Positions 17,050 through 26,761 of a DNA stretch of 64,000 bases are shown in pieces (within the stretch, counting starts at the first letter, position 1; each line of letters opens with the position of its first letter). The DNA is taken from contig CAMYVO010000002.1 in NCBI GenBank assembly GCA_947302485.1, forward strand, positions 156,829 through 220,828. Direction: 5' to 3'. The translations under genes and the position numbers were made by a program. Below the pieces are notes generated by a model. It did no database searches. It was not told the origin of the DNA and worked only from the letters and a program-made list of their open reading frames with translations. This DNA comes from an uncultured Clostridium sp. (GTDB taxonomy: Bacteria > Bacillota > Clostridia > TANB77 > CAG-508).

Positions 17050-17501
17050 TTTATCTCTCCTTCTTAAATTTATTTAGGTTTTAAGAAGCATAAATAGCAT
17101 ATTACACACAAAAAGTATACTTTTTGTGTAATATTTGTTTTTAAAACATCACATATTATATTATTTAAAAACACTTTACAATATTAAAACATGTTTTTAT
17201 ATTTATTACTCTATTGATTATATATCATATATTAAATACAAATATATATTGGTACCTACTTAAATATGTACAAAAATCCGCACAATACATATTAGCTTAT
17301 ACCATTAAGATTTCTCATTTTTTATTTTAATTATCTAACATATTTTAAATATTTTTTTATGCTTTATAAAATCTATCTCTTCTTTACCCTAAGGTAACAA
17401 CTGATTAATATTATACTATATGTTACCAAATAAGTCAAATATTATACATAAAAAAACCTCCTGCCTATGCAAACAGAAGGAAAAATACTATGTTTATTAA
17501 T
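17050..17501 (-). promoter_or_regulatory. 452-bp gene-free leader and promoter region of RNase J
   Basis: The minus strand has TTGACT (17438-17433), a 17-bp spacer and TATAAT (17415-17410). GGTAACA (17393-17399) and TGTTACC (17421-17427) form a dyad around the -10 box, an operator candidate. The resulting leader of about 350 nt contains a near-palindrome at 17101-17132 (TTTTTGTGTAA arms). I see no ORF here. Confidence 0.6.
17450..17480 (-). terminator. Terminator of ddh
   Basis: On the minus strand CCTTCTG pairs with CAGGAGG (one G-U) and is followed by seven T residues. Confidence 0.75.
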
Positions 17502-18488
17502 TTATAAAATCTGTGTAATAATATCCTCATAATTCATATTTGAAATATACTTAGGCGCAACATCAGAAAAGTTCTTTGCACCCCTTATTCCATCTTTCCA
17601 CATTCTATGTGTTGCTCTTGCATATGAAATCAAAATCGAAGATGTAAATTCAGGATTTGAATCAAGTTTTAATGAAAACTGTAATACTTGTTTAACTCCA
17701 TCTGATGTATTTCCAACTCCAATTACCATACCTCCATGAGGTAACTTAGAATGGTTTAGTTTAAGTTCTTTGCTTGAAACAAAATTTACTGTCGTGTCAT
17801 ATTCATCAAAATAATTAGACATACTTTTTATTTTTTCTTCAATTTTTTTCTTATTTGCCCATTCTTCTACTACAACATAACATTCTCTATTATGCATTTG
17901 TTTCTTGGTAAAATCTGGGGTTTCTCCAGCAAGTACTCTGTCAATTGCCTCTTTTACAGGAACTGTATATTGTCTTGCATCTTTTACACCATCAATTCTT
18001 CTAATTGCATCTGAGTGTCCTTGACTTATACCATATCCCCAAAAAGTATATATCTTTGAATTTGGAAGAATAGATCTAATTAGTAACCTCATTTGAGAAA
18101 ATAATCCTGGATCCCATCCAATTGACGTCATAGCAATTGTATCCCCCTGTTTAGCTGCATCATCCATTTTTCTTGTATATTCAAGTGCCTTTGCATGAGT
18201 ATCAAAACTACACACAGTATTAAAAAATAAAGCAAATGCAGGGCCTTGTATAGGAAGGTCAGTTGCTGAACCTCCGCAAAGAATAACAACATCAATTTTT
18301 CCTACCCATTGGCTCATATTATCATATTTTATAACTGGTACAGATGAGTTTGTTTGAATAGTTTCTGGATTTCGTCTTGTAAAAATACATACAAGTTCCA
18401 TATCAGTATTTTTTACAATTTGACTTTCTACTCCTTTTCCAAGGTTTCCATATCCAGCTATTGCAACTTTAATCTTATGATTATTCAT
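17502..18488 (-). CDS. ddh: meso-Diaminopimelate D-dehydrogenase
   Basis: The 328-residue enzyme reductively aminates tetrahydrodipicolinate to meso-DAP with NADPH in one step, supplying lysine and cell-wall DAP. The Rossmann motif is VAIAGYGNLGKGVE at residues 8-21. Other family marks are IFTRRNPETI, CGGSATDLP, SFDTHAKALEYTRKMDDAAK and the substrate-loop GWDPGLFSQMR and WGYGISQGHSDAIRRI. The length matches the family. It is probably the last gene of a minus-strand run with a thioesterase and a membrane protein. It supports DAP-type peptidoglycan. Confidence 0.95.
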   Translation of the reverse strand: MNNHKIKVAIAGYGNLGKGVESQIVKNTDMELVCIFTRRNPETIQTNSSVPVIKYDNMSQWVGKIDVVILCGGSATDLPIQGPAFALFFNTVCSFDTHAKALEYTRKMDDAAKQGDTIAMTSIGWDPGLFSQMRLLIRSILPNSKIYTFWGYGISQGHSDAIRRIDGVKDARQYTVPVKEAIDRVLAGETPDFTKKQMHNRECYVVVEEWANKKKIEEKIKSMSNYFDEYDTTVNFVSSKELKLNHSKLPHGGMVIGVGNTSDGVKQVLQFSLKLDSNPEFTSSILISYARATHRMWKDGIRGAKNFSDVAPKYISNMNYEDIITQIL

Positions 18489-18533
18489 ATTTCATCTCTT
18501 CTTTCTATACTGTAATACTTATTTCCTTTATAT

Positions 18534-19235
18534 TTATAATATGACCATTTCTTTATTTTTATTTCTAATTATTAAATAAGCTACACCAGAAATTAAAAAT
18601 GTTATTCCATAAGATATAAATATAACTCCCCAATTACCATTAGTAATGCTACTACCTGCAATACAAGAAGATATAATAGAAGGAAATCTTGCAAAAGAAC
18701 TAATACATAAAAACTTGAGTGGCTTAACAGGAAGAAGTCCCCCAATATATACTATTAGATCCTTTGGTGTACCTGGTATAAAAAAAAGTATAAATAAAGT
18801 TAAGTATAAACTCTTTTGATTAGAAAATACTTTGCTATTCTCTATTTTTTTTACTCTTTCCTTTGAAGCAAAACTATATATAAAATCTCTTCCTAGCTTT
18901 CTTACAGCAAAGAAAACTACAAAACTGCTAATAAAAGCTCCTAATGTAATTATTAGTGTACCCCATATAGGTCCATAACACATTCCTGCAAGTAATTCAA
19001 TTGGTTCTCCTGGTAATATTGCAAATAGAACTTGTGCGAACATTAAACCGATTATCTCTAAAACTCCTTTTATACCCATAGATTGAATATTTTCTTTAAA
19101 TCTTAATCTTCCCTCCATTGTAGATAAATCTTTAAAAATTGGGATTAATTCAATTGTTATATAAATAAATAATGCAATAAATGCTATAAATAAAATTATT
19201 TTTAAAAACTTCATATTTTTTTCTTTATTTTTCAT
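18534..19235 (-). CDS. TVP38/TMEM64 (DedA-like) membrane protein
   Basis: The 233-residue integral membrane protein has about five to six hydrophobic segments and the VTT-domain signature ILPGEPIELLAGMCYGPIWG near residue 72 and FIPGTPKDLIVYIGGLLP near residue 152. DedA/TVP38 proteins are linked to lipid translocation and membrane homeostasis, although individual substrates are unknown. It starts 4 bp after the thioesterase stop codon, so the two are co-translated. Start assignment between the two ATGs at residues 1 and 8 is uncertain. Confidence 0.85.
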   Translation of the reverse strand: MKNKEKNMKFLKIILFIAFIALFIYITIELIPIFKDLSTMEGRLRFKENIQSMGIKGVLEIIGLMFAQVLFAILPGEPIELLAGMCYGPIWGTLIITLGAFISSFVVFFAVRKLGRDFIYSFASKERVKKIENSKVFSNQKSLYLTLFILFFIPGTPKDLIVYIGGLLPVKPLKFLCISSFARFPSIISSCIAGSSITNGNWGVIFISYGITFLISGVAYLIIRNKNKEMVIL

Positions 19236-19239
19236 TTTC

Positions 19240-19668
19240 TTATTCTTTCTCTTTTATTTCTATTTTCTCTAATTTTTCATATAAATCAGGATATTTCTTT
19301 TTCATATTTAATGGTTTTAAATCTTTACTTACCCACGCATGAACAGTATATCCTTTATTTATTATTTTTTCATCTTGTTCTTTTTTTACTTCATATTCAA
19401 ATTCAATCCTAGCAGGTGTGAGTTTTCTAATAAATACTTTTATTAACAATTCATCTTCATAATCTGCAGGTGATATATATTTACTATTTAGTTCTACAAT
19501 CGGTGTCATAATTCCCATTTTTTCAAATTCAGAATATGAAATTCCAATAACTTTTTTTATAAAATCAGTACGAGCTACTTCATACCAAATTGGATATACA
19601 GAGTGATGTACAATACCCATCTTATCTGTTTCTGCATATCTTACTACTATTTTACTTTCGGTATACAT
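19240..19668 (-). CDS. YbgC/FadM-type acyl-CoA thioesterase
   Basis: The 142-residue protein is a single hot-dog fold domain. VRYAETDKMGIVHHSVYPIW at residues 9-28 contains the catalytic Asp and the His pair of the 4-hydroxybenzoyl-CoA thioesterase subfamily. It should hydrolyse acyl-CoA thioesters; the natural substrate is unknown. It is the first gene of a probable operon with the TVP38 protein. AAAGGATG precedes the start. Confidence 0.85.
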   Translation of the reverse strand: MYTESKIVVRYAETDKMGIVHHSVYPIWYEVARTDFIKKVIGISYSEFEKMGIMTPIVELNSKYISPADYEDELLIKVFIRKLTPARIEFEYEVKKEQDEKIINKGYTVHAWVSKDLKPLNMKKKYPDLYEKLEKIEIKEKE

Positions 19669-19843
19669 ATTTTCACATCCTTTTAATGCAATTATTAATA
19701 TTATATAACAAATAAACTAAAATGACTACTTTATTCGTATAAAAATATTTAATTTGTATAATTTTTAAAAATTTGGAAAATATATATTTGAAAATAATTA
19801 AAATAATAAATTTTTAAGAGCATTTGCTCTAGATGGAGGTTTT

Positions 19844-20063
19844 ATGGCTACAGAAAAACATATTTTAGTAACAGGTTCGTCTACTATTTCGTGGAAAGAT
19901 GCTATAATTCGGAACTATAAATGAGGCATCAAAAACAATTGATTACTTAACAGGAGTTAAAGTATTAAATCAAACAGCTAAAATAAACGGTAAAAAAATA
20001 TCTGAATACTATGTCGATTTAGACATAAGCTTTACAATAAATAGAGATACGGATTCAGAATAA
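19844..20063 (+). CDS. Dodecin-like flavin-binding protein, requires +1 frameshift
   Basis: The first frame starts at ATG 19844 after TGGAGG and reads to TISWKDAII, then reaches CGG and stops four codons later. Skipping one C (19910) continues as GTINEASKTIDYLTGVKVLN and YYVDLDISFTINRD to TAA 20063. Together this matches dodecins, which have SW.DAV, EASKT and a C-terminal ISF strand and form dodecameric flavin stores. The joined product would be 72 residues, the normal size. It is the first gene of the spoVAC-AD-AE operon, 11 bp upstream of spoVAC, so it may be expressed in the forespore. It is a CGGA site like six others here, so I call it a recoded gene rather than a pseudogene. Confidence 0.7.
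19910..19912 (+). other. CGG +1 recoding site 1 (dodecin-like)
   Basis: Zero frame ATT CGG AAC; skipping the C gives GGA, Gly. The fourth base is A. Confidence 0.7.
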
Positions 20064-20074
20064 GGAGGCAAAAT

Positions 20075-20545
20075 ATGAAAAATAATCCTTTAGAAAGCTC
20101 AAAAGAATATCAAAATTACGTTAATAAAAAGTCACCAAATTCACCTATATTAAAAAATTGTTTTAATGCATTTTGGGTTGGTGGGCTAATTTGTTCTATT
20201 GGTCAAATTATACTAAATATTTGCAAATCAAGAGGTTTGGATACCCAAATCTCTGGAACTATTGTATCAATTATTTTAATAGGAATTAGTGCATTTTTAA
20301 CAGGCCTTAATCTTTTTAATAAAATAGGAAAATTTGCTGGTGCAGGTTCTTTAGTTCCAATTACAGGTTTTGCAAACTCTATCGTTTCCCCTGCAATGGA
20401 ATTTAAATCAGAAGGCTATGTTATGGGTGTTGGAGGAAAAATGTTTACTATTGCAGGTCCTGTTTTAGTATTTGGTATTTCCGCTTCTATAATTGTAGGT
20501 ATTATTTATTTAATATTTAATACTCAATCAATTACATTAGTTTAG
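20075..20545 (+). CDS. spoVAC: Stage V sporulation protein AC
   Basis: The 156-residue membrane protein is part of the SpoVA channel that moves Ca-dipicolinate into the forespore and out on germination; SpoVAC is described as a mechanosensitive pore. After a short polar N-terminus it has about four hydrophobic segments, with the family pattern NCFNAFWVGGLICSIGQ and AGAGSLVPITGFANS. AAGGAGG precedes ATG 20075. It lies between the dodecin-like gene and spoVAD, in the usual order. Confidence 0.94.
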   Translation: MKNNPLESSKEYQNYVNKKSPNSPILKNCFNAFWVGGLICSIGQIILNICKSRGLDTQISGTIVSIILIGISAFLTGLNLFNKIGKFAGAGSLVPITGFANSIVSPAMEFKSEGYVMGVGGKMFTIAGPVLVFGISASIIVGIIYLIFNTQSITLV

Positions 20546-20594
20546 AAAAAATCTGGAATCATTTATTACTTCTTAGAAAGGAATGATTGTAACA

Positions 20595-21599
20595 ATGAAA
20601 AAAATAGGAAATCAAACTATTAAATTTGATAATCCACCAAGTATTTTAGATGCTGCATGTATTGTTGGGCCAAAAGAAGCGGATGGTCCTCTTGCAAAAT
20701 ATTTTGATAAATGCTTAGATGATGAATTTTGGGGAGAAAAAACTTGGGAAAAAGCAGAAAGCAAGATAATAAGAGAAACTGTCAATATATTATTTTCAAA
20801 ATCTGGCATATCCAATAAAGATATCGACTACTGTTTTGCAGGTGATTTATTAAACCAGTGTATATCTTCTAGCTTTGGCCTTCGTGATTCAAACATTCCA
20901 TATTTTGGAATATTTGGTGCTTGCTCAACTTTTGTTGAAGCTATATCTCTTGCATCGGTATTTATAGAATCTGGTGCAGGAACAAATGCATTATGTGCCG
21001 CTTCTAGTCACTTTTGCAGTGCAGAAAAGCAATTCCGTTTTCCATTAGAGCTTGGAAATCAAAGACCACCTTCTGCGCAATGGACTGTTACAGGTTCTGG
21101 AGCAACCATTATATCTAAGGAAGGAAAAGGTCCATATATTACTCATGCTACACCTGGAAAAATTGTTGATATGGGAATAAAAGATGCAAACTCTATGGGT
21201 GCTGCCATGGCACCTGCAGCACTAGATACATTGCTTGCACATTTTAATGATACAGGTAGAAATCCAAGTTATTATGATGCTATTATCACTGGAGATTTAG
21301 GACATATTGGTAAAGAAATTTTAATAGATCTTGCAATAACAAAAGGATATAACATTAAATCAAACTATAATGATTGCGGTGTTTTAATATTTGATAAAGA
21401 AACCCAAGATGTTCATTCTGGCGGAAGCGGATGTGCCTGTTGTGCTAGTGTGTTTTCAGGATATTTATTAGATTGTTTAAGAAAAAAGAAATATAAGAAA
21501 ATACTACTCATGGCAACTGGAGCTTTAATGAACTCTACAACTTCACAACAGGGTGAAAGTATTCCTGGAATTGCACATGCGATTTCTATTGAAATATGA
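20595..21599 (+). CDS. spoVAD: Stage V sporulation protein AD
   Basis: SpoVAD is a thiolase-fold soluble protein that binds dipicolinic acid and works with the SpoVA channel. Typical stretches are IVGPKEADGPLAKYFD near the start, GIFGACSTFVEA (the site of the thiolase cysteine), CSAEKQFRFPLELGNQRPP and SGGSGCACCASVF. I use ATG 20595, 12 nt after GAAAGGA, since ATG 20583 directly abuts that site; the resulting 334 residues match the family. Confidence 0.95.
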   Translation: MKKIGNQTIKFDNPPSILDAACIVGPKEADGPLAKYFDKCLDDEFWGEKTWEKAESKIIRETVNILFSKSGISNKDIDYCFAGDLLNQCISSSFGLRDSNIPYFGIFGACSTFVEAISLASVFIESGAGTNALCAASSHFCSAEKQFRFPLELGNQRPPSAQWTVTGSGATIISKEGKGPYITHATPGKIVDMGIKDANSMGAAMAPAALDTLLAHFNDTGRNPSYYDAIITGDLGHIGKEILIDLAITKGYNIKSNYNDCGVLIFDKETQDVHSGGSGCACCASVFSGYLLDCLRKKKYKKILLMATGALMNSTTSQQGESIPGIAHAISIEI

Positions 21600-21616
21600 A
21601 AGGAACGTGATTTAAA

Positions 21617-22003
21617 ATGGATATATTTCAGAATATGGACTGGATGCAATTATTATATTGTTTTGTAACTGGTGGAATAATTTGCGTAATTGGTCAAATT
21701 TTAATTGATAAAACAAAACTTACTCCTGCTAGAATTTTAGTAATATTTGTAACTGCTGGTGCTATTTTAGGAGGACTTGGAATCTATCAGTATTTAGTTG
21801 ATTTTGCAGGTGCTGGTGCTACTGTTCCTTTAACAGGATTTGGATACAATCTTGCAAAAGGTGCTATAGAAGGTGTACAGCAATATGGTTTAGTTGGAGC
21901 ATTTATTGGTGGTGTTAAAGCTTCAGCTGGTGGAATTGCAGCAGCAGTATTTTTCGGATATATCGCATCTTTAATTGCAAAACCTAAGATGAAAAAACAG
22001 TAA
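21617..22003 (+). CDS. spoVAE: Stage V sporulation protein AE
   Basis: The 128-residue membrane protein is homologous to SpoVAC: AGAGATVPLTGFGYN corresponds to the AGAGSLVPITGFA motif there. Four hydrophobic segments are visible. It is the last gene of the spoVA operon, 17 bp after spoVAD, and part of the dipicolinate channel. Its stop codon overlaps the terminator hairpin. Confidence 0.94.
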   Translation: MDIFQNMDWMQLLYCFVTGGIICVIGQILIDKTKLTPARILVIFVTAGAILGGLGIYQYLVDFAGAGATVPLTGFGYNLAKGAIEGVQQYGLVGAFIGGVKASAGGIAAAVFFGYIASLIAKPKMKKQ

Positions 22004-22032
22004 AAGAGTAGAAATCTAAATTTCTACTCTTT
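22003..22032. terminator. Bidirectional terminator between spoVAE and murI
   Basis: AAAGAGTAGAAA (22003-22014) pairs with TTTCTACTCTTT (22021-22032). The right arm lies in the murI 3' end. Confidence 0.75.
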
Positions 22033-22813
22033 GTATATCTTTGATACTTTCTTCTTCATCAAGTAATTTATTTGCTACTTCAATAAAGTTTGTTTCTGTG
22101 TCTGTTAAGTATATTTCATATTTTCCTTTTTCTGTTTTTTTTGATAATCCATTTTCTTCTAAATATTTTTTCAAATACTTTCCTAATTTTTCACCTGTGT
22201 TTATTACATCTACATTGTTTCCTAATTCTTGCAAGATCAAATTTTTAAATAGTGGATAATGTGTACAACCTAAAACTAAATAATCTATATTATTAAATGT
22301 CTTCATATATTCTTTAATTGTATATTTTGCCACTTCATTTGAAATCCATCCTTCTTCAGCTAATAAAGCTAAAAGTGGACATTCAACACTCTTTATATAA
22401 CTATTTTGTATTTCTTCTTTTATTTGTTTTTCCCATTGCTTACTTTTTATAGTTCCTTTAGTTCCAATAATTCCTATTTTCTGCCCTATTGTCACTTTAG
22501 TTTTTAAATACTCTACAGTAGGTTTAATAATTCCTATTATTGGAATATCGTATTCCTTTTGAAGGGTTTCAAGTGCTTGACTTGTCGCTGTCCCACATGC
22601 TATTACAATAAGCTTTACTTGTCTCTTTATTAAAAACTCTACACATTTTCGTGAAAGTTCAATAATTGTTTGTTCTGATTTATTACCATATGGAAAACTT
22701 TTTGTATCCCCCAAATAAATTATATCTTCATTTGGTAAAAATTTTTTTACCTCAGAAAGTACAGTTAGCCCTCCTACACCTGAATCAAACATTCCAATTG
22801 GCTGATTATTCAT
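22016..22813 (-). CDS. murI: Glutamate racemase
   Basis: The 265-residue cofactor-independent racemase makes D-glutamate for peptidoglycan. The two catalytic cysteines are in VIACGTATSQA (near residue 73) and LGCTHYPLF (near residue 183); IGMFDSGVGGLTVLSEV at the start carries the conserved Asp-Ser. Length is normal. It follows pheT at 24 bp in the same direction. AGAAAGAGG precedes the ATG. Confidence 0.95.
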   Translation of the reverse strand: MNNQPIGMFDSGVGGLTVLSEVKKFLPNEDIIYLGDTKSFPYGNKSEQTIIELSRKCVEFLIKRQVKLIVIACGTATSQALETLQKEYDIPIIGIIKPTVEYLKTKVTIGQKIGIIGTKGTIKSKQWEKQIKEEIQNSYIKSVECPLLALLAEEGWISNEVAKYTIKEYMKTFNNIDYLVLGCTHYPLFKNLILQELGNNVDVINTGEKLGKYLKKYLEENGLSKKTEKGKYEIYLTDTETNFIEVANKLLDEEESIKDIQRVEI

Positions 22814-22837
22814 TAAAATACCTCTTTCTTATTTATT

Positions 22838-25235
22838 TTAACTTCTAAGCTCTGCATTAAAGCTTTTTTCCAATTCTTTTATAACTTTTTCCATTACAGG
22901 ATTAATCTCTTCGTCAGTTAATGTTTTATTTACATCACGGAAAGTTAAAGCATATGCAACACTCTTTTTATTTTCGCCTAGTTTATGATCATGGTATACA
23001 TCAAATAAAACTATATTTTCTAGTATTTTTTTTGCTTGTTTTGCAATAACTGCTTCTATTTGTCCTACTAAAACATCTTCATCTACTATAATAGCAATAT
23101 CTCTCTCTACTGCAGGGAATTTAGGTATAGGTGTATATTTTTTGTTATTCTTTGCATATTTTACAATTTTTGAAATATTAACTTCTGCTAAATATTTTTC
23201 TCCTGTCATTCCATAATTTTCTACTACTTTTGGATGAATCTGTCCAAAAGTTACAATAATATCATTTCCAATATAAATATTAGCTGTCCTTCCTGGATGA
23301 TAACTTTGATTTTCTTCTTCAGCATTTATTTGATATCTAACAATACCTGCTGTTTCCAATATATTCTCAATTATTCCCTTTAATACATAGAAATTTACTT
23401 TCTCACCATACATACCTATAGTTAGAATTGTATCCTCCTGTGCTACCTCTCCTTTTTGAATTCTTCCATCTACGTTTTTATATGTCCTAGAAATATCAAA
23501 TAATCCTACATTTTTATTTTTCTTTGCATAGTTATTTGCAATCATTGTAAGCATTGATGGAATTGTAGTTGGTCTCATAATAGTATAATCTTCACTTAGT
23601 GGATTTTTGATTTTAATTATTTCCTCTGAATATGGAACACATGACTTTTCTAAATCTTTTTCATTCATAAATCCATAAGTATAAATTTCTGATAATCCGC
23701 TGTTTACAAGAACATATTTTAACTCATCCTCTATTTTCTGTTTTTTTGTTCGAATTCCTACTGTTGTATCTGTTTTTGTTAAAGTACTTTGTAATTTATC
23801 ATAGCCATAAAATCTTAGTATTTCTTCTGCAATATCTGCTTCTTGCTGTAAGTCCATACGAAAATATGGTGAAACGGCAATATCATTTTCTTCTTTTATT
23901 TCTAATTTTTCTAAAATATCTATCATTTCTCCTTTAGATACTTCTACACCTATTAGGCTATTAATTTTTTCTACATTTAATGGAATTCTATATTCTTTTT
24001 GCTTTTTCGGATATACATCTATTTTTCCTGGAACGATATCTCCAATTTTTAAAATTTGCACTAATTCTATAGCACGATTAACAGCTTTTAGCGCATTTTC
24101 TGGTGATAATCCTTTTTCGAATCTAGATGATGCTTCTGTTCTTAATCCTACTTTTTTAGCTGTTTTTCTTACACTTCCACCATAGAAAACAGCAGATTCA
24201 AATACAATAGCCTCAGTATCTTTTTCTATTTCTGAATTTAATCCTCCCATAACGCCAGCAATAGCAACTGGTTTTTTCTCATCCGCAATTACAAGCATAT
24301 TGCTATCCAAAACTCTTTCTTCTTCATCTAATGTTGTTATTCTCTCTCCATCTTCAGCTCTTCTAACAATAATATGTTTTCCTTCTATTGAATTAATATC
24401 AAATGCATGCATTGGTTGCCCCATCTCAAGCATAACGTAATTTGTAATATCTACAATATTATTAATACTTCTTATACCACATGCATTTAATCTTCTTACC
24501 ATCCATTTAGGTGATGGACCAATTTTAATATTTTTTACCATTCTAGCTATATACCTATAGCATAAATCAGGATCTTTTATTTCTACTTTTAAACCTTCTA
24601 TTTCATCTTTATCTTCTACATCTTGCTCTAATAAACCTTTATGAGGATTTTTAAATTTTTGATTTAGTGTAACTGCTGTTTCTCTTCCTAATCCTTCTAT
24701 TGATAAACAATCTGGTCTATTAGGTGTAATTTCAAAGTCTATAATCTCATCTTTTAATTCTAAAACATCTACAATATCTTCACCTAATCTTTTTTCCAAT
24801 TCTTTATCTAATATCATTATTCCATGTTCTATCTGTCCTGGATAATTTACTAAATCAAGTCCAAGTTCTTGGACTGCACACATCATTCCACAAGAATCTA
24901 CTCCGGCGTAGTTTACCTTTCTTTATTTTTACTCCTCCTGGAAGGCTAGATCCGTCCTTAGCAATTGGAACAATATCTCCTACCTTTACATTATCTGCTC
25001 CTGTAACAATTTGAAGTACTTCTCCTCCAACATCTACTTTTGTTACTATTAACTTATCTGCATCTGGATGTTTTTCTATCTCCAATATCTTCCCTACTAC
25101 AACATTTTTTATATCTTCTCCTCTTGATTCTATAGTTTCTACTTTAGAACCTGTCATAGTTAATCTATCTGCTAAAGTTTTTACATCAACAGGAATATCT
25201 GAATACTCTTTTAACCATTCAACACTTGCTTTCAT
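22838..25235 (-). CDS. pheT: Phenylalanyl-tRNA synthetase beta subunit, requires +1 frameshift
   Basis: Two overlapping frames together form a normal PheT of 798 residues. The first (from ATG 25235, AAGGAGG upstream) holds the EMAP/OB-like tRNA-binding part: [22 protein letters not shown]-like VTGADNV and VKIKKGKLR. It then meets CGG at 24905-24903. Skipping the C gives [19 protein letters not shown], the conserved LRGV.S.GM block, and the second frame continues with [18 protein letters not shown] (B3/B4), TTLDEEER, the B5 domain and the FDX-ACB-like C-terminus. PheT is essential, so an inactivating mutation is unlikely. It forms an alpha2-beta2 enzyme with PheS and is under the same T-box control. 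Confidence 0.93.
24903..24905 (-). other. CGG +1 recoding site 2 (pheT)
   Basis: Zero frame CGC CGG AGT; skipping the C gives GGA, a conserved PheT glycine. The fourth base is A. Confidence 0.85.
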
Positions 25236-25253
25236 CTTTACCTCCTTATTTAA

Positions 25254-26273
25254 TTAAAATTGTTTTAAAAATCTTACATCATTTTCATATAATAATCTCA
25301 TATCATCAATACCATATTTTGCCATTGCTATTCTTTCTACTCCAAATCCAAATGCAAATCCAGAATATTCATTTGGATCAATTCCACAATTTCTTAATAC
25401 ATTTGGATGAACCATTCCACAGCCTAATAGCTCAATCCAACCTTCTTTTTTACATACTCTGCATCCTTTTCCTCCACATACGAAACATGAAACATCAGCT
25501 TCTGCAGAAGGTTCTGTAAATGGGAAATGATGTGGTCTAAATCTAATCTTTGTATTTTCTCCCAAACATTTTTTAGCAAACATCTCTAAAGTTCCTTTTA
25601 AATCTCCCATAGATATATTTTTATCTATAACTAATCCTTCTATTTGATGAAATACTGGTGAATGTGTTGCATCAACAGAATCAGAACGATATACTTTTCC
25701 AGGACAAATAATTTTAATTGGTGGTTTTTGTTTTTCCATTACTCTTACTTGTACTGGTGATGTTTGAGATCTAAGGATTATATCATCTGTTATATAGAAA
25801 GTATCTTGCAAGTCTCTTGATGGATGATCTGGTGGTGAGTTTAATTGATCAAAATTATTAAATGTTGTTTCTATTTCTGGTCCATCAGCAATTTCATATC
25901 CCATTCCCAAAAATATTTCTTTTACTTCATCAATAACTTTTGTAATTGGATGTATAGATCCAAGTTCAATCTTTTTACTTGGCATCGTAACATCAATTTT
26001 TTCTGTTTTTAGTTTTTCTTTTAATTCTTCAGATTTTAATTCTACTTCTTTTTGTTTTATTAATTTTTCTAATTCGTCTCTTACCTCGTTTACTAAGCTA
26101 CCAATAATTGGTCTTTCTTCTGAAGATAATCCACCCATCCCTCTTAAGATAGTAGTTAATTCTCCTTTTTTACCAAGATATTTTACACGAGTTTCATTTA
26201 GAGCATTTACATCCTTGGCATTTGTAATTTCTTCTTTTGCTTTTTTACTAATTTGTAAAATCTCTTCTTTCAT
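25254..26273 (-). CDS. pheS: Phenylalanyl-tRNA synthetase alpha subunit
   Basis: The 339-residue class II catalytic subunit activates phenylalanine. The N-terminal coiled coil (residues 1-80) is the tRNA-binding arm. Class II motifs follow: [67 protein letters not shown] (motif 2) and the [13 protein letters not shown] motif 3 near the C-terminus. It is 18 bp upstream of pheT. GAGAG lies before the ATG. A T-box leader precedes it. Confidence 0.96.
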   Translation of the reverse strand: MKEEILQISKKAKEEITNAKDVNALNETRVKYLGKKGELTTILRGMGGLSSEERPIIGSLVNEVRDELEKLIKQKEVELKSEELKEKLKTEKIDVTMPSKKIELGSIHPITKVIDEVKEIFLGMGYEIADGPEIETTFNNFDQLNSPPDHPSRDLQDTFYITDDIILRSQTSPVQVRVMEKQKPPIKIICPGKVYRSDSVDATHSPVFHQIEGLVIDKNISMGDLKGTLEMFAKKCLGENTKIRFRPHHFPFTEPSAEADVSCFVCGGKGCRVCKKEGWIELLGCGMVHPNVLRNCGIDPNEYSGFAFGFGVERIAMAKYGIDDMRLLYENDVRFLKQF

Positions 26274-26296
26274 CTTACTCTCCTTTCCATTAAAGT

Positions 26297-26329
26297 GGGA
26301 CCAAAAAGGGTCTGACCCTTTTTGGTCCC
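26297..26329. repeat. REP-like palindrome, copy 2
   Basis: GGGACCAAAAAGGGT, a CTG loop and ACCCTTTTTGGTCCC form a perfect 15-bp stem. The core is the same as at 8325-8359 while the outer arms differ. It sits between the T-box terminator and pheS. Confidence 0.65.
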
Positions 26330-26337
26330 CCTGTTAA

Positions 26338-26583
26338 ACAAAAAAATCACTTCATCCCATAGGACGAAATGACTCGTGGTACCACCTAATTTTATTAATT
26401 AAAATAATTAACCTCATTATATGTTATAACGGAACAACCGCTTCTCCCTACTGCAGTTTTCAAAAGAAGACCTAAAAAGTGAAATTTCTTTAAATAGAAT
26501 ATAACAGGATCTCAGCATCCCTGTCTCTCTGTGATATTTTGTCTATTTACTTACTTTGCTTTTTATTTGGTTTTATATTATTG
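26338..26583 (-). promoter_or_regulatory. T-box riboswitch leader of pheST
   Basis: The minus strand carries the antiterminator box AGGTGGTACCACGAG (26387-26373), followed by a terminator hairpin (TCATTTCGTCC against GGGATGAAGTGA) and a run of T at 26345-26338. Upstream, a stem I region with GACAGGGATGCTGAGATCC is visible, and a TTC triplet in GTTATATTCTATTT is a plausible Phe specifier. Uncharged tRNA-Phe would stabilise the antiterminator and permit pheST transcription. Confidence 0.88.
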
Positions 26584-26589
26584 CAATAT

Positions 26590-26618
26590 ATTTTAACATA
26601 TTGTTTTATTGGTTTCAA
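26590..26618 (-). promoter_or_regulatory. SigA-type promoter of pheST
   Basis: On the minus strand TTGAAA (26618-26613), a 17-bp spacer and TAAAAT (26595-26590), just before the T-box leader. Confidence 0.7.
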
Positions 26619-26645
26619 TACTTTTACTTTAAAATTTCCTAAAAA

Positions 26646-26674
26646 CTTGCTTATTAACATAATTTATCGTATAA
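26646..26674 (+). promoter_or_regulatory. SigA-type promoter for small hypothetical gene
   Basis: TTGCTT (26646-26651), 17-bp spacer, TATAAT (26669-26674); divergent from the pheST promoter. Confidence 0.65.
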
Positions 26675-26761
26675 TGTTTATGCATATTTTGTGCACGATC
26701 CTTTACACGAATTGCACGACGAATATGACAACTGCTTTATGCAGAAAGGAGACAAGGGAAA

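Noticed and set aside
19690..19843. A sigG promoter before the dodecin-spoVA operon
   Set aside because: GTATAA and TATAAT-like boxes are present, but spacing and sequence do not fit the sigG consensus well enough to report.
22838..25235. pheT, yabG, arginase, PepV-like and recombinase fragments as separate genes or pseudogenes
   Set aside because: The second fragments lack ribosome binding sites at their first ATGs, and the joined proteins have full family length with intact motifs.
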